Positions 1-8,205 of a stretch of 17,939 nucleotides of DNA are shown here, one piece after another. This stretch comes from Candidatus Zhuqueibacterota bacterium. GTDB taxonomy: Bacteria; SM23-31; B21-G16. The stretch is from positions 1 through 17,939 of the forward strand of contig QNDJ01000005.1 in the NCBI GenBank assembly GCA_003644825.1. The letters are read 5' to 3'. Each line of letters starts with the position of its first letter. Position 1 is the first letter of the stretch. A program made the position numbers and the translations under genes. The notes under the pieces were generated by a model, which saw only the letters and a list, made by a program, of their open reading frames with translations, was not told the origin of the DNA and searched no databases.

Positions 1-3000
1 CTTTAAATAATTACAGGCATATTTATTCATCTTTCTTAATATTAACAATATTCACATTATTTTTGTCAGGAAATGTATATTCAGAATCTCCTCAGGAATT
101 CCATTATGGAACAGGCACCTGGTCTTCTGATTCTCTTGGCAACCATCGTGCAGTCATTTCCATTTCAAAAAAAGCTGATGCGGTATATGTTCATATTCCC
201 TGGCGAAGAAGAGATTTCAATCCACAAAATAAAAACATCATTGTAATCGATGCAAAAACAGGCAACAGGATTAAAAACGTTTATCGTGTTGAAATCAATA
301 GAGAATTTGGTGATCTTATCATTCAACCTGAAACTGTTCCTGGGAAATATTATATTTACTATATGCCCTACATCTCAAAAGGAAGAAATTATCCAAAAGT
401 CAATTATCAGAAACCAGAAAATACTGCGCAGAAAGAATGGCTCCAGAAATATAATTTATTTCCTGATAGATTCAACAGAAAGGAAATAAACAAATTCCCT
501 GAAGCCAAACTGATTGAATTCCAGTCAATTAACAAATTCAACAGTTTTTATCCAATGGAGATTATCGCAACTTCCAGAGAGGTTAAAAACCTGATTAATA
601 AATTTCCAGAATCATCCTATCTTCTCTTTCCTGAAGATCGCTTAAATCCTATAAGGATGACTTCTGATTTACCTTACAAATGGATAAAAGACGGACCTTT
701 TCGACCTTTTAAAGGAAAACCTGCACCTGGAGAGTTCTACGCTTTTCAAATAGGTGTATATCCAATTAGCACAAACATAAGAGATATTAAAATACTTTTC
801 AGCGATTTAAAAAATAAAGAAGGTAACTTTTCAATTTCTGCATCTTCTTTTCGATGTTTCAACACTGGTGGAATAAACTGGAATGGTAAAAAATTCAAAA
901 AAGTTGTCTCTGTTGAAAAAGGTAAAGTTCAACCTTTATGGTTTGGCGTACAGATACCTCAAAATATACCACCTGGAAAATACAAAGGAAGTATTACCAT
1001 AATTCCAGAAGGATTGGAAAAGAGAACTGTTGAAATAACTTTAAACATTACTGATAAAATATTAAAAGATGCTGGTGACAGTGAGCCTTGGAGACATTCT
1101 CGATTACGATGGCTGGATTCTAAAATAGCTTTTGATGATGGAATAGTGCCGCCATTCACCCCAATGGAGGCAAGGAATAATACTGTAAGTTGTCTTGGAA
1201 GAGAGTTGACATTTGGAAAAAATGGATTACCTGTAAGTATAAAGAGTTTTTTTGCACCTGAGGTTACACATCTGATAGATAAAGGCAGGCAAATTTTATC
1301 CTCTCCAATAAAATTAATTGTAGAAGATTCGAATAGTAATATTTTGTCCTGGGAAAGTACAGGCTCCAAAATAATCAAAAAAAATGAAGGTGCTGTAGAA
1401 TGGAAATCCAGAAGCTCATCAGGTCCACTTGCTATGTATTGTAATGCCAGAATGGAATTTGATGGATTTGTTCAATTCAAAGTAAAGATAAAATCTTACA
1501 GAGATGTTAAGGTTAATGATATAAGGCTGGAAATCCCCATCTGGAAAGATGTAGCAAAATATATGATGGGGCTTGGTTTTAAAGGGGGATATATGCCTGC
1601 AAAATATGAATGGAAATGGGATGTAAAGAAAAATCAGGATGCTATCTGGATAGGTGATGTGAATGCCGGTTTACAGGTTAGTTTTAGAGGGGCAAATTAC
1701 TCTCGTCCTTTAAATACAAATTTTTACCAGTTAAAACCCCTTAATTTGCCTGTTTCCTGGTACAATAACGGTAAAGGAGGTTGTAAAATCCTTGAAATCA
1801 ATCAGAATATGGTGTTGATAAAAACTTACAGCGGTAGTCGAACTATACACACCGGGGAAGAATTACAGTTTAACTTTAACCTGCTATTGACCCCATTTAA
1901 GACCCTTGATACTAAAAATCACTGGAAAAATCGATATTTTCATAGCTTTAAATCTTTAGATGAGATTGCTAAAACAGGAGCAAATGTAATTAATGTTCAC
2001 CATGCTACCAGAATAAATCCTTATATTAACTATCCCTTTCTGAGACCAGAAGAGATGAAAAATTATATAGATGAAGCACATAAAAAAGGTTTTAAAGTTA
2101 AAATATATTATACAATTCGAGAGCTTTCCAATCATGCTCCTGAAATTTTTGCACTCAGGAGTTTAGGATTCGAAATATTTCCTGATGGACCGGGTGGTGG
2201 GTATTCCTGGCTGCAGGAACATCTTGGCTCAAATTATATAAAGGGATGGTTTGTTCCCAAACTAAAAGATGCAGCTATAATTAATAGCGGAATGTCTCGA
2301 TGGCATAATTATTACCTTGAAGGTTTAAACTGGCTTACCAGAAATGTAGGCATAGATGGATTATATATTGATGACGTGGCATTTGACCGCACAACTATGA
2401 AACGTGTTAGAAAAATTCTTGATCGCAATCGCAAAGGAGCTTTAATCGATTTACATTCTGCCAATCAGTATAATCCGAGGGATGGATTTGCCAGCAGCGC
2501 CAATCTTTACTTTGAGCATTTTCCCTATCTGAATCGGATCTGGTTTGGGGAATATTTTGACTACAATTCTTCTCCAGACTACTGGCTTATTGAAATATCA
2601 GGTATTCCATTTGGAGTAATGGGTGAAATGTTGCAGGGTGGTGGTAACCCCTGGCGTGGGATAATTTACGGAATGACTTCTCGACTTCCATGGGCAGGTA
2701 ATCCGACAAACATCTGGAAAGTATGGGACGAATTCGGCATAAAGGATAGCAAAATGGTCGGATACTGGTCTCCCTACTGTCCTGTAAAAACCAATCATAA
2801 AGATATACTTGCAACAGCCTATGTCAAAAACGGAAAAACACTTGTTTCAATAGCAAGCTGGGCAAAAGAAAAGGTTAATTGTATCCTTAAAATAAACTGG
2901 AATTATATAAGAATTAATCCTGAAAAGGCAGTAATTTCAGCTCCTTTTATTAAGGATTTTCAGAGTCAGGCTATCTTTAAACCAGATGACGAAATACCTG

Positions 3001-3044
3001 TTCAATCAGGTAAAGGATGGTTACTAATTATTAGTGAAAGATAA
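1..3044 (+). CDS. Secreted glycoside hydrolase-like protein (DUF6067 / GH123 N-terminal-like family), 5' end outside window
   Basis: The frame is open to the left edge with no start codon in positions 3-62. The codons before the TTG at 63 read as a hydrophobic stretch (SSFLILTIFTLFLSGNVYS), a Sec signal peptide probably cleaved near the VYS-ES junction, so the true start lies upstream and TTG 63 is not it. About 993 residues follow. The middle part, with WRHSRLRWLDS and then SCLGRELTFGKNGLP, matches my knowledge of the DUF6067/GH123 N-terminal-like family. The C-terminal third looks like a TIM barrel: strand-like NVINVHH, then GLYIDDVAFDR (D770, D771, D775 counted from TTG 63), an acidic strand-end typical of glycosidase active sites. 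The GH123 Asp-Glu catalytic pair was not recognised, so activity and substrate are unknown. The dipeptidyl-peptidase gene follows 61 nt later on the same strand. Secretion is well supported; hydrolase function is inferred. Confidence 0.75.
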   Translation, partial: LNNYRHIYSSFLILTIFTLFLSGNVYSESPQEFHYGTGTWSSDSLGNHRAVISISKKADAVYVHIPWRRRDFNPQNKNIIVIDAKTGNRIKNVYRVEINREFGDLIIQPETVPGKYYIYYMPYISKGRNYPKVNYQKPENTAQKEWLQKYNLFPDRFNRKEINKFPEAKLIEFQSINKFNSFYPMEIIATSREVKNLINKFPESSYLLFPEDRLNPIRMTSDLPYKWIKDGPFRPFKGKPAPGEFYAFQIGVYPISTNIRDIKILFSDLKNKEGNFSISASSFRCFNTGGINWNGKKFKKVVSVEKGKVQPLWFGVQIPQNIPPGKYKGSITIIPEGLEKRTVEITLNITDKILKDAGDSEPWRHSRLRWLDSKIAFDDGIVPPFTPMEARNNTVSCLGRELTFGKNGLPVSIKSFFAPEVTHLIDKGRQILSSPIKLIVEDSNSNILSWESTGSKIIKKNEGAVEWKSRSSSGPLAMYCNARMEFDGFVQFKVKIKSYRDVKVNDIRLEIPIWKDVAKYMMGLGFKGGYMPAKYEWKWDVKKNQDAIWIGDVNAGLQVSFRGANYSRPLNTNFYQLKPLNLPVSWYNNGKGGCKILEINQNMVLIKTYSGSRTIHTGEELQFNFNLLLTPFKTLDTKNHWKNRYFHSFKSLDEIAKTGANVINVHHATRINPYINYPFLRPEEMKNYIDEAHKKGFKVKIYYTIRELSNHAPEIFALRSLGFEIFPDGPGGGYSWLQEHLGSNYIKGWFVPKLKDAAIINSGMSRWHNYYLEGLNWLTRNVGIDGLYIDDVAFDRTTMKRVRKILDRNRKGALIDLHSANQYNPRDGFASSANLYFEHFPYLNRIWFGEYFDYNSSPDYWLIEISGIPFGVMGEMLQGGGNPWRGIIYGMTSRLPWAGNPTNIWKVWDEFGIKDSKMVGYWSPYCPVKTNHKDILATAYVKNGKTLVSIASWAKEKVNCILKINWNYIRINPEKAVISAPFIKDFQSQAIFKPDDEIPVQSGKGWLLIISER

Positions 3045-3090
3045 TTATTTTTACTTAATTAAAATCTTTATTTGCTCATTTATTTATAAA

Positions 3091-3096
3091 AAGGAG
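3091..3096 (+). promoter_or_regulatory. Shine-Dalgarno site fixing the start of the dipeptidyl-peptidase gene
   Basis: AAGGAG lies 9 nt before ATG 3106. It favours that start over the in-frame GTG at 3034, which overlaps the previous gene and would place 24 extra residues ahead of a normal signal peptide. Confidence 0.75.
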
Positions 3097-3105
3097 ATTT
3101 CATAT

Positions 3106-5367
3106 ATGAAACGCAGGATTTCTTTTTACGTTTTGTTCATTTTTATTTTTACCTTTTCATATTCCAGAGCTCAGGTTAAAGATCGGTCTTTATTAACCCT
3201 TGAACGAATATTCAGCTCAAGAGAGTTTTCCCCTGAGCGTTTTGGGCCTGCAAAATGGTTCAATAACGGTAATGGTTATACAACACTGGAACCTACAAAA
3301 TTTGCCCCCAATGGAATGGATATAGTACTTTATGATAACGAAACCGGAAAACGCAGAATACTGGTATCAGCAGACAAATTAATTCCGGCTGGAAAAACTT
3401 CTCCATTAAATATCAGTAATTATTTCTGGTCATCTGATGGAAATAGATTGTTGATATTTACAAATACAAAACGGGTCTGGCGTAGGAATACACGGGGTGA
3501 TTACTGGATTCTTGACCTCAAAACCGACGAACTCTGGAAACTTGGAGGTAATGCTAAGCCTTCCACCCTGATGTTTGCCACATTTTCCCCTGATGGGAAA
3601 AAAGTAGCTTATGTCTGTGAAAAAAACCTCTTTGTTCAGGATTTAACAAATAAACAAATAACTCAATTAACATCAGATGGTGGTAAAAATATTATCAACG
3701 GGACATCTGACTGGGTCTATGAAGAGGAATTTTCACTCAGAAATGGATTTCGATGGAGCCCCGATAGTAAGCTAATCGCATACTGGCAGTTCAACACCGA
3801 GGGAGTAAGAATTTTTTATCTGATAAATTATACCGATTCTCTCTATCCAGTACTCAAACCTATACCTTATCCAAAAGCAGGAACCACAAATTCTGCCTGT
3901 CGTGTAGGTGTTGTAAATGTTAATGGAGGTAAAACAATCTGGATGAAAGTGCCGGGTGACCCGAGAAATAACTATATACCACGAATGGAATGGGCTGATA
4001 ACTCAAAAGAAATTGTTATACAGCATTTAAACAGGCTCCAGAACACAAACCAGGTCATATTATGTAATGCTTACACTGGCGAAGTTAATACAATATATAC
4101 TGACCACGATGATGCCTGGGTTGAAGTTGTAAACAACATCCGCTGGATCGATAATGGAAAATATTTTATATGGGTAAGTGAACAGGATGGATGGAGACAC
4201 ATATATTCAATTTCAAGGACAGGAGAAAAGGTAAAACTTATAACACCTGGCTCTTTTGACATAATAAATATCAGCAGTATCGATGAAAAAAATGGATGGT
4301 TATATTACATTGCTTCACCTAACAATCCAATACAGCGGTATCTTTTCAGGGTTCCCCTCGATGGTAGTGGCAAATACGAGCAATTAACCCCTGCAGACCA
4401 GAAAGGTACCCATAATTATCAAATATCACCAAACTCTCGATGGGCTTTTCATACATATTCATCCTTTGATGAACCACCCATAACAGAGCTTATCAGGTTG
4501 CCTGAACATACAACAGTCAGAATACTTGTTGATAACTCAAAACTTCGCACTAAGGTACACGCATTAAAAAGATTACCTACAGAATTCTTCAGAGTTGATA
4601 TTGGAAAAGGCATTAAGCTTGATGCCTGGATGATAAAACCCTATAATTTTGATCCTTCTATGCGTTATCCTCTTCTTTTTCATGTATACGGTGAACCGGC
4701 AGGTCAAACTGTTCTTGATAGATGGGGTGGAACTCGCTATCTGTGGCATCAAATGCTTGCTCAGCAGGGTTATCTCGTAATGAGTGTAGATAATCGGGGA
4801 ACACCAGCACCCAGGGGAAGAAACTGGCGAAAGTGTATCTACAGAAAAATAGGAATTATTGCCTCTATAGACCAGGCAGCAGCTGCAAAAGCAATAATTA
4901 AAAAATTCCCATTTGTAGACCCTGAAAGAATTGGTATTTGGGGATGGAGTGGAGGAGGCTCGATGACTTTAAATATGCTTTTCAGATATCCCGATATTTA
5001 TCGAACAGGTATGTCCGTTGCACCCGTTAGTAATCAGAGATATTACGATACCATATATCAGGAACGTTATATGGGACTCCCTGAAGATAACCCTGAAGGT
5101 TATAAAAACGGTTCACCAATTACTTTTGCTCATCAATTAAAAGGAAATCTACTTATAGTGCACGGAACTGGCGACGATAATGTTCACTTTCAGAGCACTG
5201 AAGCTGTTGTTAATGAATTAATTAAACATAATAAAAAATTCACAATGATGGCTTATCCTAATCGAAGCCACGGAATATATGAAGGGAAAAATACTACTAA
5301 ACATCTTTTTGAACTATTAACACGATACTTAAAGGAAAATCTTCCTGCTGGTCCAGTAGCAAAATAA
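3106..5367 (+). CDS. S9B family dipeptidyl-peptidase IV-like serine peptidase, exported
   Basis: This 753-residue protein starts with a Sec signal peptide (MKRRISFYVLFIFIFTFSYS, then RAQ). The first two thirds form the DPP-IV beta-propeller and the last third an alpha/beta hydrolase. WVYEEEF carries the double-glutamate motif (E206-E208 region) that in DPP-IV anchors the free N-terminus of the substrate. The catalytic triad is visible: S615 in GWSGGGS, D690 in HGTGDDNVHF and H722 in NRSHG. The oxyanion-type HVYGEP and the DNRGTPAPRGR segment are also typical. Length and motifs are complete, so it should release N-terminal dipeptides, classically Xaa-Pro or Xaa-Ala, in the periplasm. It sits 61 nt after the glycoside hydrolase-like gene and 49 nt before the Asp-box gene, so co-transcription is likely. 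Dipeptidyl-peptidase class is well supported; exact specificity is inferred. Confidence 0.93.
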   Translation: MKRRISFYVLFIFIFTFSYSRAQVKDRSLLTLERIFSSREFSPERFGPAKWFNNGNGYTTLEPTKFAPNGMDIVLYDNETGKRRILVSADKLIPAGKTSPLNISNYFWSSDGNRLLIFTNTKRVWRRNTRGDYWILDLKTDELWKLGGNAKPSTLMFATFSPDGKKVAYVCEKNLFVQDLTNKQITQLTSDGGKNIINGTSDWVYEEEFSLRNGFRWSPDSKLIAYWQFNTEGVRIFYLINYTDSLYPVLKPIPYPKAGTTNSACRVGVVNVNGGKTIWMKVPGDPRNNYIPRMEWADNSKEIVIQHLNRLQNTNQVILCNAYTGEVNTIYTDHDDAWVEVVNNIRWIDNGKYFIWVSEQDGWRHIYSISRTGEKVKLITPGSFDIINISSIDEKNGWLYYIASPNNPIQRYLFRVPLDGSGKYEQLTPADQKGTHNYQISPNSRWAFHTYSSFDEPPITELIRLPEHTTVRILVDNSKLRTKVHALKRLPTEFFRVDIGKGIKLDAWMIKPYNFDPSMRYPLLFHVYGEPAGQTVLDRWGGTRYLWHQMLAQQGYLVMSVDNRGTPAPRGRNWRKCIYRKIGIIASIDQAAAAKAIIKKFPFVDPERIGIWGWSGGGSMTLNMLFRYPDIYRTGMSVAPVSNQRYYDTIYQERYMGLPEDNPEGYKNGSPITFAHQLKGNLLIVHGTGDDNVHFQSTEAVVNELIKHNKKFTMMAYPNRSHGIYEGKNTTKHLFELLTRYLKENLPAGPVAK

Positions 5368-5416
5368 TAAAACATAGAAATTAAATTACCTTTAATAAAA
5401 ATAGGAGGAGAATAAA

Positions 5417-8074
5417 ATGAATTCATTACGATTATTTTCACACGTAAAAATACCGTTTACACTGTTTATCATTTTATCTATCATTTTTGTTAGTGTTCCT
5501 CTTTTTTCACAAAAAGTAATTAAATCTACTCCGCCTGAACTCAGGTTAAAATGGTATGAAGACCATCTTGCTATGAAAGAACAATCGAAGTTCAAAAATT
5601 TGAAATGGCAATTCTTAGGTCCAACAAATATAAGTGGACGATGTACTGATATTGCAGTTGTATCACCTAAAGGTAAAAATTACACTATTTACGCAGCTTC
5701 TGCGTCTGGTGGTGTCTGGAAAACTGTTAATGAAGGAACAACCTGGGAACCTGTGTTTGAAAATGGTCCATCAACATCCGTGGGTGATGTAACAATTGCA
5801 CCTTCCAATCAGAATATTGTCTGGATAGGACTCGGAGAAGCAAACATTTTCCGAAGTTCAATGGCAGGTGCAGGTGTATATAAATCCACAAACGGTGGTA
5901 AAACCTGGAAATATATGGGGCTTGCAGGCACTCACACAATTCCAAGAATTGTTATCCATCCGAAAAATCCGGATATTGTTTATGTTGCAGCATCGGGACA
6001 CGAATGGACTAATAACAAAGAACGGGGCGTCTATAAAACAACCAACGGTGGTAAAACCTGGGAAAAAGTTCTGTATATTAATGAAAAAACAGGTGCTATT
6101 GACCTGGTGATGGACCCGTCAGACCCAAACACACTTTATGCAGCAACCTGGCAGAGAATAAGAAAACACTGGAATGACCCGAGAAATGAACCAGGATACT
6201 CAGGTAGCAGTATCTACAAAACAACTGATGCTGGTAAAAACTGGAAAGAAATAGCAAACGGTCTTCCCCCGGCAGAATATAGAGGAAGGATAGGTATAGA
6301 TATATCGAAATCCAATCCGAATGTTCTTTATGCTTTCATCGATAACTATGAACTGGCAAAAAAAGCAAAAAAAGGTGAACTGGATTCTTATGGACGCCCC
6401 AAAAAAGGCACAATAAAAGGTGCTGAAGTCTACAGAACAGATGATAAAGGAGAAACCTGGAGAAAAGTAAGCCAGTCTAACCAGTATATGGAACGTCTTT
6501 CGGCGACTTATGGATGGGTATTCGGTCAGATTCGAGTTGACCCTAATGATGAAAATACTATTTATGTTATGGGACTTGCTTTGAACCAGTCAAAAGATGG
6601 CGGAAAAACATTCCATCCTCTGAGGGGAATGCACGGAGACCATCACGGCTTGTGGATTGACCCTGATAATTCAAACTACCTCGCTAATACTAATGATGGT
6701 GGTGTTTCCATCTCTTATGATGGGGGAAAAAACTGGAGAAGTTTCACAACCAACCTCCCGGCAGTTCAATTTTTTAATATTGCCTATGATATGGACAAAC
6801 CCTTTCATGTTTATGGTTCTATTCAGGACCACGGTAGCAGAAGAGGAATTGTCGACCTTAGCAGGGGCAGAGACCAGATTCCTGCTGTCGAATTTACAAG
6901 TGCTCCCGGTGGAGAAGGATGCAGTCATGCTGTTGACCCCACTAACCCTAATATTGTTTATTCTGCTGGATTTTATGGCAGAATTCAAAGGTCGGAACTT
7001 GTAAACGGCCAGTGGAAAACAGTTTCAATAGTTCCAAAAGTTAAAAAAGGTGAACCACCACTCAGGGGACAGTGGAGAGCACCATTTATTATCTCTCCCC
7101 ACAACCCGCGTATTATTTATCATGGTATGCAATATCTATTTCGTTCAATGAACAGGGGAGATTCCTGGGAAAGAATAAGTCCGGACCTCACGTATAATGA
7201 TAAAAATGAAATGGGCGATATTCCATACCATACAATTTTTGCAATTTCGGAATCACCATTAAAATTCGGGCTTATATATGTTGGAACTGATGATGGAAAA
7301 GTTCACATAACAAAAGATGGTGGAATCCACTGGACTGAAATAATGGAAGGACTGCCCTATAGAAAATGGGTATCCAGCATCTGTGCCTCTGCTTTTGATG
7401 AAGGTACAGTATATATGTCGCAAAATGGTAAAAGAGACGATGACTTCGCCGCATATCTGTGGAAATCAACCGATTATGGTAAAACCTGGATTGATATTTC
7501 TAATAATATTCCCTGTGGTCCGATTAACGTAATAAAAGAAGACCCGAAAAACAAAAATGTACTGTATGTCGGAACAGACATTGGAGCTTATGTTTCAGTA
7601 AATGGCGGAAAAACCTGGCATATCCTTGGTGGAAACCTTCCCTCTACTTTTGTCCATGACCTTATTATTCACCCGCGAGATGACATCCTGGTCATTGCAA
7701 CCCACGGAAGAGGGATGTTCGCAATGGATGTTAGATACCTGCAAAAACTAACAGAAGAAATACTCAGCAAAGATGTTCATCTGTTCAAAATCGAACCTGC
7801 TAAATTACCCAGATGGAGAGGAAGAGGCAAAATAAATGGAATCATAAATTATTATTTAAAAGAACCTCAGAAGGTTTCAATTACAATAACAGATAAATCA
7901 GACAAAACTATAAAAGAGCTAAAAGCAACCGGCGATGCAGGATTAAATGTGGTTATATGGGATTTAACAACAAATGAAAACAAATTTGTAAAACCCGGTA
8001 TTTACAATGTAAAAATTTCCGCTGGAACTGTTAAACTGGAAGAAAAAATTGAGGTTAAAAAATTCAGTTTATAG
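5417..8074 (+). CDS. Secreted sortilin/BNR-type Asp-box repeat beta-propeller protein
   Basis: The start has a strong Shine-Dalgarno (AGGAGGAG, 5403-5410). The 885-residue product has an N-terminal signal anchor or peptide (IPFTLFIILSIIFVSVPLFS). About eleven Asp-box motifs of the type S/T-x-D/N-x-G-x-T-W follow, at roughly residues 104, 158, 209, 270, 342, 393, 434, 578, 633, 685 and 728, which implies one or two beta-propellers as in VPS10/sortilin-like and BNR-repeat proteins. HGDHHGLWIDP near residue 406 is, as I recall it, a conserved segment of this bacterial family. The last 80 residues (from about 805) look like a small FlgD-type Ig-like beta domain. Such proteins are often labelled glycosyl hydrolase, but no catalytic residues can be assigned, so enzymatic activity is not claimed. 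A hairpin follows 17 nt after the stop. The neighbours suggest a role in extracellular substrate handling. Confidence 0.88.
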   Translation: MNSLRLFSHVKIPFTLFIILSIIFVSVPLFSQKVIKSTPPELRLKWYEDHLAMKEQSKFKNLKWQFLGPTNISGRCTDIAVVSPKGKNYTIYAASASGGVWKTVNEGTTWEPVFENGPSTSVGDVTIAPSNQNIVWIGLGEANIFRSSMAGAGVYKSTNGGKTWKYMGLAGTHTIPRIVIHPKNPDIVYVAASGHEWTNNKERGVYKTTNGGKTWEKVLYINEKTGAIDLVMDPSDPNTLYAATWQRIRKHWNDPRNEPGYSGSSIYKTTDAGKNWKEIANGLPPAEYRGRIGIDISKSNPNVLYAFIDNYELAKKAKKGELDSYGRPKKGTIKGAEVYRTDDKGETWRKVSQSNQYMERLSATYGWVFGQIRVDPNDENTIYVMGLALNQSKDGGKTFHPLRGMHGDHHGLWIDPDNSNYLANTNDGGVSISYDGGKNWRSFTTNLPAVQFFNIAYDMDKPFHVYGSIQDHGSRRGIVDLSRGRDQIPAVEFTSAPGGEGCSHAVDPTNPNIVYSAGFYGRIQRSELVNGQWKTVSIVPKVKKGEPPLRGQWRAPFIISPHNPRIIYHGMQYLFRSMNRGDSWERISPDLTYNDKNEMGDIPYHTIFAISESPLKFGLIYVGTDDGKVHITKDGGIHWTEIMEGLPYRKWVSSICASAFDEGTVYMSQNGKRDDDFAAYLWKSTDYGKTWIDISNNIPCGPINVIKEDPKNKNVLYVGTDIGAYVSVNGGKTWHILGGNLPSTFVHDLIIHPRDDILVIATHGRGMFAMDVRYLQKLTEEILSKDVHLFKIEPAKLPRWRGRGKINGIINYYLKEPQKVSITITDKSDKTIKELKATGDAGLNVVIWDLTTNENKFVKPGIYNVKISAGTVKLEEKIEVKKFSL
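5726..7618 (+). repeat. Asp-box coding repeats within the beta-propeller gene
   Basis: Degenerate protein repeats recur through the gene. Two copies are identical over 18 nt (AACGGTGGTAAAACCTGG at 5891-5908 and 6044-6061), and a third at about 7478 shares GGTAAAACCTGGA. Spacing is irregular and in frame, consistent with propeller blades rather than a DNA-level array. Confidence 0.8.
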
Positions 8075-8091
8075 AATCATAAATTTAAAAA

Positions 8092-8124
8092 TGCCTGTCC
8101 TGTTGTTTATTCACAGGACAGGCA
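8092..8124. terminator. Perfect 12-bp hairpin after the Asp-box gene
   Basis: TGCCTGTCCTGT (8092-8103) and ACAGGACAGGCA (8113-8124) are exact reverse complements around a 9-nt loop. The stem is GC-rich in AT-rich surroundings and starts 17 nt after the stop at 8074. On the plus strand no T-tract follows. On the minus strand it would be followed by TTTTTAAATTT, the classical intrinsic-terminator layout. It probably ends or stabilises the upstream mRNA and separates it from the sulfatase gene. Confidence 0.65.
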
Positions 8125-8205
8125 GTAATCTACCCGACTGAAGCAATTTAAATGATGAAAAACTTTTACAATAGTTTTTAACATTATTTATATGGGAAGT
8201 TAACT

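Noticed and set aside
63-65. TTG at 63 as the start of the first gene
   Set aside because: The frame is open to the window edge and encodes a signal peptide before it; starting at 63 would remove most of that signal.
3034-3105. GTG 3034 as the start of the dipeptidyl-peptidase gene
   Set aside because: It overlaps the upstream gene. ATG 3106 has AAGGAG at 9 nt and begins a normal Sec signal peptide.
6657-7004. Overlapping ORFs on both strands inside the Asp-box gene (115 and 105 codons), and an antisense ORF at 959-1378
   Set aside because: They lie wholly inside well-supported genes, lack ribosome-binding sites and give no recognisable protein features.
5726-7618. Repeated GGTGGTAAAACCTGG segments as a CRISPR or DNA repeat array
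   Set aside because: The copies are degenerate, in frame and irregularly spaced, and encode Asp-box motifs of a beta-propeller.
8165-8194. Promoter-like TTTACA and TATATG before the sulfatase gene
   Set aside because: The -10 match is poor, and the implied transcription start would leave almost no room before ATG 8206 for a ribosome-binding site.
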